A DNA stretch of 64,000 bases, from the NCBI RefSeq assembly GCF_001591405.1, contig NZ_BCUV01000007.1:620001-684000 (forward strand), in the 5' to 3' direction. How positions within the stretch are numbered: the first letter of the stretch is position 1; each line of letters opens with the position of its first letter. Of this stretch, positions 17,544 to 24,217 are shown piece by piece. The DNA is from Janibacter terrae NBRC 107853 (GTDB taxonomy: Bacteria > Actinomycetota > Actinomycetes > Actinomycetales > Dermatophilaceae). The notes beneath the pieces are model-generated. The model was not told the origin of the DNA and did no database searches. It worked only from the letters and a program-made list of their open reading frames with translations. The position numbers and the translations under genes were made by a program.

Positions 17544-18689
17544 TCAGGCGCGGCCCGGCGAGCGGGCCGCGGCGATCTGCGTGAGGGCGTCGACGAAGGC
17601 GGCGCCCCCCTTCGCCCAGTCGTAGCGCTCGCGCACGAGCGCGCGGCCGCGGGCGCCCATCGCGGCCGCTCCGGACGGGTCGCGCCAGAGCCGCAGCGCG
17701 GCGTCGGCGGCGGCTCGCGCGTCGTCGAAGGGCACGACCACCCCCGCGTCCGCCTCCTCGACGACCTCGCGGGCGAGCGGCAGCGGGGTCGTGATGGCGG
17801 GCACGCCGTGGGCCAGGTACTCGACGACCTTGGTCGGCATCGAGCCGCGGTAGTTCGGCAGGTCGCGCAGCAGGGACAGCCCGGCGAGCGCGCCGTCGAT
17901 CATCGCCATCGCCCGCTCCGCGGGCTGGAAGCCGTGCCACACGAGCACCCCCTCGGCAGCTGCGGCCTCCATCGCCGTCCGCGAGCCCTCGTCCCGGGCC
18001 GGACCGACAACCTCCAGCGTGATCGCACCGTCGGACCCGGCGTGGGCCAGACGGGCCACCTCGGCCATGACCTCGCTGCCTCGGGCGAGCGTGAGGTTGC
18101 CGACGTGCACGAGCCGGGCGCCCCCGGCGGGCGGGACCTCCTCGGGCACGACGACGGCATTGGGCACGACGGCGTGCTCGCTCCGGAACCGGTCGGCGTA
18201 CGCGTGCTCGGCGAGCAGCAGCGGCTGCCGGCGCTCCACGAGCCGCTCGGCGAGGCGCCAGGCCCCGGCGACCGGGCGGCGCAGCGGACCGGGCATCCAC
18301 TCCTTGACCGCCAGCGCGCCGGCCGGGTCCTCGTGGACGTCCCAGACCAGGTGCTCCAGCCCCAGACCGGCGGTCGCGGGGAGCAGCTCGGGGTCGTGGA
18401 CGACCACCACGTCGTGCTCCGGGCCGAGCCGGCGGACGGCCGCGCGGGCGGCCCGGGCGGCGGTCAGGCGGTCACGGCCGGCGGCGCGGGGCAGGTCGTG
18501 GCACTCCAGCCCTCCGGCAGGCGCCGGGACCTCGAGCCCGTGGGCGACGAAGGGAGCGAGATAGGTCACCTGCCAACCCGCCGCGAGCAGCGCGGAGATC
18601 TCGCGGTGCCGGATCCGGGAGTCCTGCGGGTGGTGCACGACGGTCACCACGAGGGCGCGAAGGGGGGTCCCCACCTCGTCCGCTGCCAC
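17544..18689 (-). CDS. Family 4 glycosyltransferase
   Basis: I start at a GTG preceded by AAGGGAG at about 5 bases on the minus strand; the frame is open upstream but the extra residues look non-coding. The 381-residue product has an N-terminal Rossmann half (RALVVTVVHHPQDSRIRHREI, VVVVHDPELLPA) and a GT4 C-terminal half with VPNAVVVPEEV, LVHVGNLTLARGSEVM and GSMPTKVVEYLAHGVPAI, the E-x7-E-type region. A TAGGAT box at 18721-18726 would give a leader of about 25 bases. It closes the polysaccharide locus and points toward the exporter genes across the CTAG repeats. Confidence 0.83.
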   Translation of the reverse strand: MAADEVGTPLRALVVTVVHHPQDSRIRHREISALLAAGWQVTYLAPFVAHGLEVPAPAGGLECHDLPRAAGRDRLTAARAARAAVRRLGPEHDVVVVHDPELLPATAGLGLEHLVWDVHEDPAGALAVKEWMPGPLRRPVAGAWRLAERLVERRQPLLLAEHAYADRFRSEHAVVPNAVVVPEEVPPAGGARLVHVGNLTLARGSEVMAEVARLAHAGSDGAITLEVVGPARDEGSRTAMEAAAAEGVLVWHGFQPAERAMAMIDGALAGLSLLRDLPNYRGSMPTKVVEYLAHGVPAITTPLPLAREVVEEADAGVVVPFDDARAAADAALRLWRDPSGAAAMGARGRALVRERYDWAKGGAAFVDALTQIAAARSPGRA

Positions 18690-18889
18690 CTGGGCTCCCT
18701 TCGTCTGCCGGTCCGGGCAGATCCTACGGGTCGCGCCTCGCACCGATGGTACGGAACAGACTCGGACCATGTACGGTTGGACTCACGAGAAACCACACAG
18801 ATCCGGGTCCGCTCTGGTAGATCCGCCGTCCCCTGGGGATGGCGGGAAGATCAGTGCCGACCCGCACTAGCGTATGAGGGGGTCACGCC

Positions 18890-19090
18890 ATGGGGCGCGG
18901 CCGAGCGAAGGCGAAGCAGACCAAGGTGGCCCGCGAGTTGAAGTACTACTCGCCGGACACTGATCTGCGAGCGCTTGAGGCGGAACTTCACGGTCAGTCG
19001 GACAACCCGGTTCGTCGCGCGACGCGCAACGACACCCAGGACACCGACGAGGACTACGAGCACGACCCCTGGTCCTCGGCGGAGCGGTGA
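18890..19090 (+). CDS. DUF3073 family small protein
   Basis: The product has 66 residues and begins MGRGRAKAKQTKVARELKY, the hallmark of DUF3073, a family restricted to actinobacteria. The N-terminus is basic and the C-terminus acidic (NDTQDTDEDYEHDPW), so it is probably largely disordered. The function is unknown. A TAGCGT box ends 16 bases before the ATG and GAGGGGGT serves as ribosome site. In mycobacteria, as I recall, this gene lies beside purM; here a response-regulator gene separates the two, on the opposite strand to DUF3073. Confidence 0.9.
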   Translation: MGRGRAKAKQTKVARELKYYSPDTDLRALEAELHGQSDNPVRRATRNDTQDTDEDYEHDPWSSAER

Positions 19091-19097
19091 CGCTCCG

Positions 19098-19694
19098 TCA
19101 GATCAGTCCCTGACGACGCGCTTCGGCGACGGCTGCCTCACGGCGCCGGACCCCGAGACGACCGTACGTGTGCGACAGGTGTGACTTCACGCTCGACAGG
19201 CTGAGGTAGAGCCGGGCGGCGATCTCCTGGTTGCCCAGCCCGGCCTCCACCAGCTGCAGCACCTCGATCTCACGCTCGGTCAGCGGTGGCCGCTCCCGGC
19301 GCACCCGCTGCACGAGGGGCCCGGTCACCGGCTGGTCCAGCGACGCCTGGTCGCCGTTGGCGGCCGCGCGCACGGCGGCACCGATCTGCACCGGCGTGCT
19401 CGACTCCGCGAGGCACCCGTCGGCGCCCGCGGCGATGATCGCCGCCAGCTCGTCGGTGTCCTCGGTGAGGACGACCCACGCCGGCGCGTCGTCGTGACGG
19501 ACCTGACCGAGCGCCTCGACGGGCCCGGAGAACCGCAGGCCGCCCACGAGCAGCACGACGGCCGGCTCCGGGGTCGAGGCGATCTCGGCGACCGTGGCCG
19601 CGGGCGTCAGCACCTCCAGGTCCGGCTCGGCGGCCAGGACGTCGACGAGGGCCTGGCGACGCTGCTCCTCGGCGTCCGCCACCAGCACCCGCAC
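19098..19694 (-). CDS. LuxR/NarL-type regulator with degenerate receiver domain
   Basis: The product has 198 residues. Residues 1-115 have the receiver fold (MRVLVADAEEQRRQALVDVL), but the beta-3 end where the phospho-acceptor Asp should sit reads AVVLLVGGLRF, with no Asp. The usual KxxxP region reads LAESSTP, so the switch Lys is also missing. Residues about 133-198 are a NarL-type HTH: LTEREIEVLQLVEAGLGNQEIAARL and LSLSSVKSHLSHTYGRLGV. It therefore probably binds DNA without classical phosphorylation, perhaps responding to a ligand or partner. The GTG start lies 5 bases after the purM stop, so it looks like the last gene of the purF-purM unit. No histidine kinase is nearby. Confidence 0.87.
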   Translation of the reverse strand: MRVLVADAEEQRRQALVDVLAAEPDLEVLTPAATVAEIASTPEPAVVLLVGGLRFSGPVEALGQVRHDDAPAWVVLTEDTDELAAIIAAGADGCLAESSTPVQIGAAVRAAANGDQASLDQPVTGPLVQRVRRERPPLTEREIEVLQLVEAGLGNQEIAARLYLSLSSVKSHLSHTYGRLGVRRREAAVAEARRQGLI

Positions 19695-19699
19695 GGGGG

Positions 19700-20821
19700 T
19701 CAGGCGTGCTCCCCGACGACCTGCACGGCCCCGCCGTGCACGCCCTTGGCGCCCTGGACGACCTCGACGCCGGCCACGGGGCGGGTCGTCGCGGCGTCGG
19801 AGACCTCACCGAGGACCCAGGCGTCGATGCCGGCGGCCCGCGAGCGGGCGATGGCGGTGTCGACGGAGGCCTGCGGCAGCGCCGCGACGAAACCGATGCC
19901 CATGTTGAGCGTGCGCTCGAGGTCCGCGCGCGGCACGGAGCCGAGCTCGCCGACGAGCGAGAAGATCGCGGGCGGGGTCCACGTCGCGCGGTCGACCCGG
20001 GCGATCGTGCCCTCGGGCAGCACCCGCGCGAGGTTGGCGGCCAGGCCGCCGCCCGTGACGTGGCTGAGCGCGTGGACGTCGACGTCCTCCGCGCGGACGA
20101 GGTCGAGCAGCGCCCGGGTGTAGATGCGGGTCGGCTCGAGGAGCTCGTCGCCGAGGGCGCGGCCGAGCTCGTCGACGTGGCGGTCGAGCGCCCAGCCGGC
20201 CGAGGCGATGACCTGCCGCACGAGCGAGTAGCCGTTGGAGTGCAGGCCCGAGGAGGCGAGCGCGAGGACGACGTCGCCGGGGGCGACGCGGTCCGGCCCG
20301 AGGACCTCGTCGTGCTCGACGACGCCGGTGGCGGCACCGGCCACGTCGTACTCGTCCGGGTCCAGCAGGCCGGGGTGCTCCGCGGTCTCGCCGCCGACGA
20401 GCGCGACACCCGCGAGCTCGCACCCCTTCGCGATGCCCGCGACGATCGCCGCGATGCGCTCGGGGACGACCTTGCCCGTCGCGATGTAGTCGGTCATGAA
20501 GAGCGGCTCGGCGCCGCAGACGACGATGTCGTCGACGACCATGCCGACGAGGTCCTGGCCGATCGTGTCGTGACGGTCCATGGCCTGGGCGATCGCGACC
20601 TTGGTGCCGACGCCGTCGGTGGAGGTCGCGAGCACCGGCCGTCGCATGCCCCGCAGGGCGCTCGCGTCGAACATGCCGGCGAAGCCGCCGAGCCCGCCGA
20701 GGACCTCGGGCCGGGTGGCGCGCCGGACCGACTCCTTCATCAGGTCGACGGCCCGGTCACCGGCCTCGACGTCGACGCCGGCGTCTGCGTAGGTGATCGG
20801 GGTCTTGTCCGGCGTCGTCAC
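19700..20821 (-). CDS. purM: Phosphoribosylformylglycinamidine cyclo-ligase (AIR synthetase)
   Basis: The GTG start overlaps the purF stop as GTGA, giving 373 residues, a normal length. Family blocks are ITYADAGVDVEAGDRAV, LATSTDGVGTKV, GQDLVGMVVDDIVVCGAEP, LVGGETAEHPG, ASSGLHSNGYSLVR, LSHVTGGGLAANL and NMGIGFV. The enzyme converts FGAM to AIR with ATP in de novo purine synthesis. Translation is coupled to purF, and the degenerate-receiver gene follows 5 bases later. Confidence 0.97.
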   Translation of the reverse strand: MTTPDKTPITYADAGVDVEAGDRAVDLMKESVRRATRPEVLGGLGGFAGMFDASALRGMRRPVLATSTDGVGTKVAIAQAMDRHDTIGQDLVGMVVDDIVVCGAEPLFMTDYIATGKVVPERIAAIVAGIAKGCELAGVALVGGETAEHPGLLDPDEYDVAGAATGVVEHDEVLGPDRVAPGDVVLALASSGLHSNGYSLVRQVIASAGWALDRHVDELGRALGDELLEPTRIYTRALLDLVRAEDVDVHALSHVTGGGLAANLARVLPEGTIARVDRATWTPPAIFSLVGELGSVPRADLERTLNMGIGFVAALPQASVDTAIARSRAAGIDAWVLGEVSDAATTRPVAGVEVVQGAKGVHGGAVQVVGEHA

Positions 20822-22344
20822 GGGCGTCGTACCGCTTCCTCGGTGGGGGTGAACTCGAGCTCGAGCAGGGACTTGCCGAGGCGGTCCTCGCTCGGCAGCT
20901 CCATCGGGTAGGTGCCGGAGAAGCAGGCCGTGCAGAGCTCGTGCTCGGGCTGCTCGGTCGCGGCGATCATGCCCTCCTCGCTGATGTAGCCGAGGGAGTC
21001 GGCGCCGAGCGAGGTGCGGATCTCTTCCACGCCGAGCCCGGTCGCGATGAGCTCGGCGCGGGTCGCGAAGTCGATGCCGAAGAAGCAGGGCCACTTGATC
21101 GGCGGCGAGGAGATGCGCACGTGCACCTCCGCCGCGCCGGCCTCGCGCAGCATGCGCACGAGGGCGCGCTGGGTGTTGCCGCGGACGATCGAGTCGTCGA
21201 CGACGATGAGGCGCTTGCCCTTGATGACGTGCTTGAGCGGGTTGAGCTTCAGCCGGATCCCGAGCTGGCGGATCGTCTGGCTGGGCTGGATGAAGGTGCG
21301 GCCGACGTAGGCGTTCTTCACCAGGCCCTGCCCGAAGGGGACGCCGGACTCCTGGGCGTAGCCGATCGCCGCCGGTGTGCCGGACTCCGGCGTCGGGATG
21401 ACGAGGTCGGCCTCCACGGGGTGCTCGCGGGCGAGGGCGCGGCCCATCTCGACGCGGGCCTCGTGGACCGTGCGGCCGTTGATCGTCGTGTCCGGACGGG
21501 CGAGGTAGACGTACTCGAAGACGCAGCCCTTGCGCCGCGGCTGCGCGAACTGGCGGGTGCGCAGGCCGTCCTCGTCGATCGCGACGAGCTCGCCGGGCTC
21601 GATCTCGCGGACGAAGGAGGCGCCGACGATGTCGAGGGCCGCGGTCTCGGAGGCGACGACCCAGCCGCGCTCGAGCCGGCCGATGACGAGCGGGCGCAGG
21701 CCCTGCGGGTCGCGCGCGGCGTAGAGGGTGTCCTCGTTCATGAAGACGAAGCAGAAGGCGCCCTGCAGCTTGGGGAGCAGCGCCATGGCCGCCTCCTCGA
21801 GGCTGCTGTCCTCGTCGTGGGCGAGCAGCGCGGTGACGAGCGCCGTGTCGGAGGTGTTGCCGCGACGCAGCTCGCCGTCGGTGATCCGGCGGATCCGGCC
21901 GTCGTCGCCGGGGATCTCCTCGCCGTAGCTCTCGACGAGCTCGCGCAGCTCGGCGGAGTTGACGAGGTTGCCGTTGTGGGCGAGCGCGACGGTGCCGGTC
22001 TCGTGACCGCCGAGCGTCGGCTGCGCGTTCTCCCACGTGGACCCGCCGGTCGTGGAGTAGCGGCAGTGCCCGACGGCCATGTGGCCGCGAAGGGTGGACA
22101 GGCTCCGCTCGTCGAAGACCTGGGACACCAGGCCCATGTCCTTGTAGACGAGGATCTGGTGGCCGTTGGAGGTCGCGATGCCCGCGGACTCCTGGCCACG
22201 GTGCTGCAGCGCGTACAGCCCGTAGTAGGTCAGCTTGGCGACGTCCTCGCCCGGGGCCCAGACGCCGAAGACACCGCAGGCGTCCTGGGGTCCCTTCTCA
22301 CCTGGGAGGAGGTCATGGGACAGCTTTCCGTCTCCGCGTGGCAC
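20818..22344 (-). CDS. purF: Amidophosphoribosyltransferase
   Basis: The product has 508 residues. Cys23 in QDACGVFGVW is the glutaminase nucleophile after removal of a 22-residue propeptide. The phosphoribosyltransferase part has the PRPP loop LIVVDDSIVRGNTQR. Candidate [4Fe-4S] ligands are the Cys residues in GCVFEYVY, PCFFGID and LCTACFSG, so this is the Bacillus-type iron-sulfur enzyme rather than the E. coli type. It commits PRPP to purine synthesis, forming phosphoribosylamine. A small membrane-protein gene ends 33 bases upstream on the same strand, and purM follows with overlap. Confidence 0.97.
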   Translation of the reverse strand: MPRGDGKLSHDLLPGEKGPQDACGVFGVWAPGEDVAKLTYYGLYALQHRGQESAGIATSNGHQILVYKDMGLVSQVFDERSLSTLRGHMAVGHCRYSTTGGSTWENAQPTLGGHETGTVALAHNGNLVNSAELRELVESYGEEIPGDDGRIRRITDGELRRGNTSDTALVTALLAHDEDSSLEEAAMALLPKLQGAFCFVFMNEDTLYAARDPQGLRPLVIGRLERGWVVASETAALDIVGASFVREIEPGELVAIDEDGLRTRQFAQPRRKGCVFEYVYLARPDTTINGRTVHEARVEMGRALAREHPVEADLVIPTPESGTPAAIGYAQESGVPFGQGLVKNAYVGRTFIQPSQTIRQLGIRLKLNPLKHVIKGKRLIVVDDSIVRGNTQRALVRMLREAGAAEVHVRISSPPIKWPCFFGIDFATRAELIATGLGVEEIRTSLGADSLGYISEEGMIAATEQPEHELCTACFSGTYPMELPSEDRLGKSLLELEFTPTEEAVRRP

Positions 22345-22377
22345 GGGGCCCAGTGTCCCACAGGACGCGGTCGACCC

Positions 22378-22611
22378 CTACCTGCGGTACGTGAGGAGCG
22401 CCGCGACGACGGCACCGACGAGTCCGCCGACGCACAGTCCGAGGACGCTCATGTACCCGAGGGTGGCGCCCGGGTCGTAGGTGATGTCGAAGCCCTCGTT
22501 GCGGTTGGGGCCGAACCAGGAGACGAGCCCGAAGACGATGAAGCCGATGACCGCGCCCGTGGCGACGAAGGGCAGGGGCTTCGGGTGGCTGCGGGGGCGG
22601 TTCGGCTTCAC
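22378..22611 (-). CDS. Small two-helix membrane protein upstream of purF
   Basis: I choose the GTG that gives a 77-residue product beginning VKPNRPRSHPKPL; a longer reading would run into the divergent gene. It has two predicted membrane helices, FVATGAVIGFIVFGLVSWF and a C-terminal Gly-rich one (LGLCVGGLVGAVVAALL), joined by a polar loop containing GPNRNEGFDITYDPGAT. A GGAGGG run abuts the GTG more closely than is usual, so the start is uncertain. I do not know a function. The same strand and short gap suggest co-transcription with purF. Confidence 0.65.
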   Translation of the reverse strand: MKPNRPRSHPKPLPFVATGAVIGFIVFGLVSWFGPNRNEGFDITYDPGATLGYMSVLGLCVGGLVGAVVAALLTYRR

Positions 22612-22621
22612 CCCTCCATCG

Positions 22622-22627
22622 TAGGTT
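22622..22627 (+). promoter_or_regulatory. -10 box TAGGTT of the oxidoreductase gene, leaderless
   Basis: TAGGTT ends 6 bases before the ATG at 22634 in the 22-base divergent gap. This supports the most upstream ATG as the true start of the oxidoreductase. Confidence 0.5.
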
Positions 22628-22633
22628 GGTCGC

Positions 22634-23698
22634 ATGAGCACCGAGCGCCCCCCTGCCGACGTGCCCGGCATGACGCTGCCCGGCATGACGCTGCCCGCGC
22701 CGCGGACCCCGGACCCGGCCTCGGCACCCGGTCTGCGGTGGGGTCTGCTCGGTGCCGGGTGGATCGCCGCCCAGCTCGCCGACGCCCTGCGCGGCACCTC
22801 GCAGGAGGTCGTCGCGGTCGGCTCGCGCGACCTCGGGCGCGCGCAGGCCTTCGTCGCCGAGCACGCGCCCGGCGCACGGGCCCACGGCGACTACGCCGCG
22901 CTCGTCACCGACCCGCAGGTCGACGTCGTGTACGTCGCGAGCCCGCACAGCGAGCACCTCGAGCACGCGCTGCTCGCGATCGGGGCCGGCAAGCACGTCC
23001 TCGTCGAGAAACCGATGGCTCCCACCGCGGCCGAGGCCCGGCAGATCGTCGCGGCCGCCCGGTCCGCCGGCATCTTCTGCATGGAGGCGATGTGGACCCG
23101 CTTCCTCCCCCACATCGACGTCCTCCGCCAGGTCCTCGACGCGGGGTTGCTGGGCGAGGTGAGCACGGTCCTCGCGGACCACTCGATCCCGCTGTGGCCG
23201 GACGGCCCGGAGCGGCTCGCCAGCCCGGACCTCGCCGGTGGCGCGATGCTCGACCTCGGCATCTACCCACTGTCCTTCGCCTCGCTGGCGCTCGGTGGGC
23301 TCACCGCGGCGGCCGGTCTCGGGTCGCTCACCGACCGTGGCGTCGACCGGCGCCTGGCCTTCGTGACGCAGGGGCCGACGGGCGCGGTCGCCTCGCTCGC
23401 GACCGACATGTCCGTCTCGTCCCCGACGACCGCCTCGGTGAACGGCACGCGGGCCCGGCTCGAGCTCGACACGCAGTTCTACACGCCGACGACGATACGG
23501 CTCGTCGGCGCCGACGGCGTCGTCCTCGACGAGATGGCGGGCGACCCCGTCGAGAAGCACCGGGGTCTGCGCCACGAGGCCACCGAGGTGGCGCTGCGGG
23601 TCACCGCGGGCGAGACCGAGTCCCCGTTCATGCCGCTCGACGAGAGCGTGCGGATCCTCGAGGTGGCCGAGGAGCTGCTCCGCTCCCTTCGTCCCTAG
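22634..23698 (+). CDS. Gfo/Idh/MocA family oxidoreductase
   Basis: The product has 354 residues. After an N-terminal extension, the NAD(P) fold begins at about residue 35 with RWGLLGAGWIAAQLADAL, followed by VDVVYVASPHSEHLEHAL and the family signature GKHVLVEKPMAPT. The C-terminal half (LDLGIYPLSFASL) is the alpha/beta substrate domain. The family oxidises or epimerises sugars and related alcohols; the substrate is unknown here. The extension contains PGMTL twice, from two exact 15-base copies at 22664-22693. The gene converges on the SCP-like gene with a 4-base overlap of the stops (CTAG). Confidence 0.88.
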   Translation: MSTERPPADVPGMTLPGMTLPAPRTPDPASAPGLRWGLLGAGWIAAQLADALRGTSQEVVAVGSRDLGRAQAFVAEHAPGARAHGDYAALVTDPQVDVVYVASPHSEHLEHALLAIGAGKHVLVEKPMAPTAAEARQIVAAARSAGIFCMEAMWTRFLPHIDVLRQVLDAGLLGEVSTVLADHSIPLWPDGPERLASPDLAGGAMLDLGIYPLSFASLALGGLTAAAGLGSLTDRGVDRRLAFVTQGPTGAVASLATDMSVSSPTTASVNGTRARLELDTQFYTPTTIRLVGADGVVLDEMAGDPVEKHRGLRHEATEVALRVTAGETESPFMPLDESVRILEVAEELLRSLRP

Positions 23699-24069
23699 GG
23701 TCGGGCGAGCGGGAGGTGCGCGGACAGGTCCGTGCGCTGCCCGCTGACCCGCACGCGGCCGGAGGCCACGCCGTCGGCCCAGGCGAGCTCGCCGGTGGCC
23801 AGCTCGAGCCACGTCCGGGCGTCGGTCTCGACGACGGCGGGCGGGGTGCCGCGGGTGTGGACCGGTCCCTCGACGCACTGCGCGGCAGCGAAGGGGGGGA
23901 CCCGCACCTCGACGCTGCGGCCGGGGGCGGCGTCCGCGAGTTCGGCGACGGTGTGCCGCACGGCCGTCGCGATCGTCGGGCGAGCGACCGCGTCCCGGTC
24001 CTCGCTCGTGGTCCACGCGCGCAGGGCGGACCACCCTTCGTCCACGGGGATGCGTCGTCGTGCCGGCAC
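23695..24069 (-). CDS. Sterol carrier family protein (SCP2-like)
   Basis: The product has 124 residues. Diagnostic stretches are SVEVRVPPFAAAQCVEGP, HTRGTPPAVVETDA and WLELATGELAWADGVASG, the last being the SCP2-like lipid-pocket helix region. Ribosome site GGAGGA lies 8 bases before the GTG. In mycobacteria a member sits beside purF-purM, and the same neighbourhood is kept here, with an oxidoreductase interposed. The ligand and biochemical role are unknown. Confidence 0.8.
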   Translation of the reverse strand: MPARRRIPVDEGWSALRAWTTSEDRDAVARPTIATAVRHTVAELADAAPGRSVEVRVPPFAAAQCVEGPVHTRGTPPAVVETDARTWLELATGELAWADGVASGRVRVSGQRTDLSAHLPLARP

Positions 24070-24217
24070 GGGGCCATCCTCCCACCGTCGAACCGTTCAC
24101 CGATCAGCCACCCACGGGTCGTCGCTCGGACTGCGGAGGTATCCCGGGTGAGGCACGATCCTCCCTGTATGCCCAGCTGTCGGGCACGTCACACCTGTGT
24201 TCTGGGAGGAACCCCGC

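Noticed and set aside
15634-18300. Minus-strand open frame of 888 codons opposite the exporter ATPase.
   Set aside because: It is antisense to the Wzt-CWB2 gene and out of frame with the GT4 gene; its composition is that of a shadow frame.
19098-19694. Frameshifted or broken response regulator.
   Set aside because: The frame is intact across both domains with normal length; only the phosphorylation residues are replaced, which fits a functional atypical receiver.
22612-22797. N-terminal extension of the small membrane protein upstream of purF.
   Set aside because: It would overlap the divergent oxidoreductase start and its promoter, and the added residues are low-complexity without similarity.
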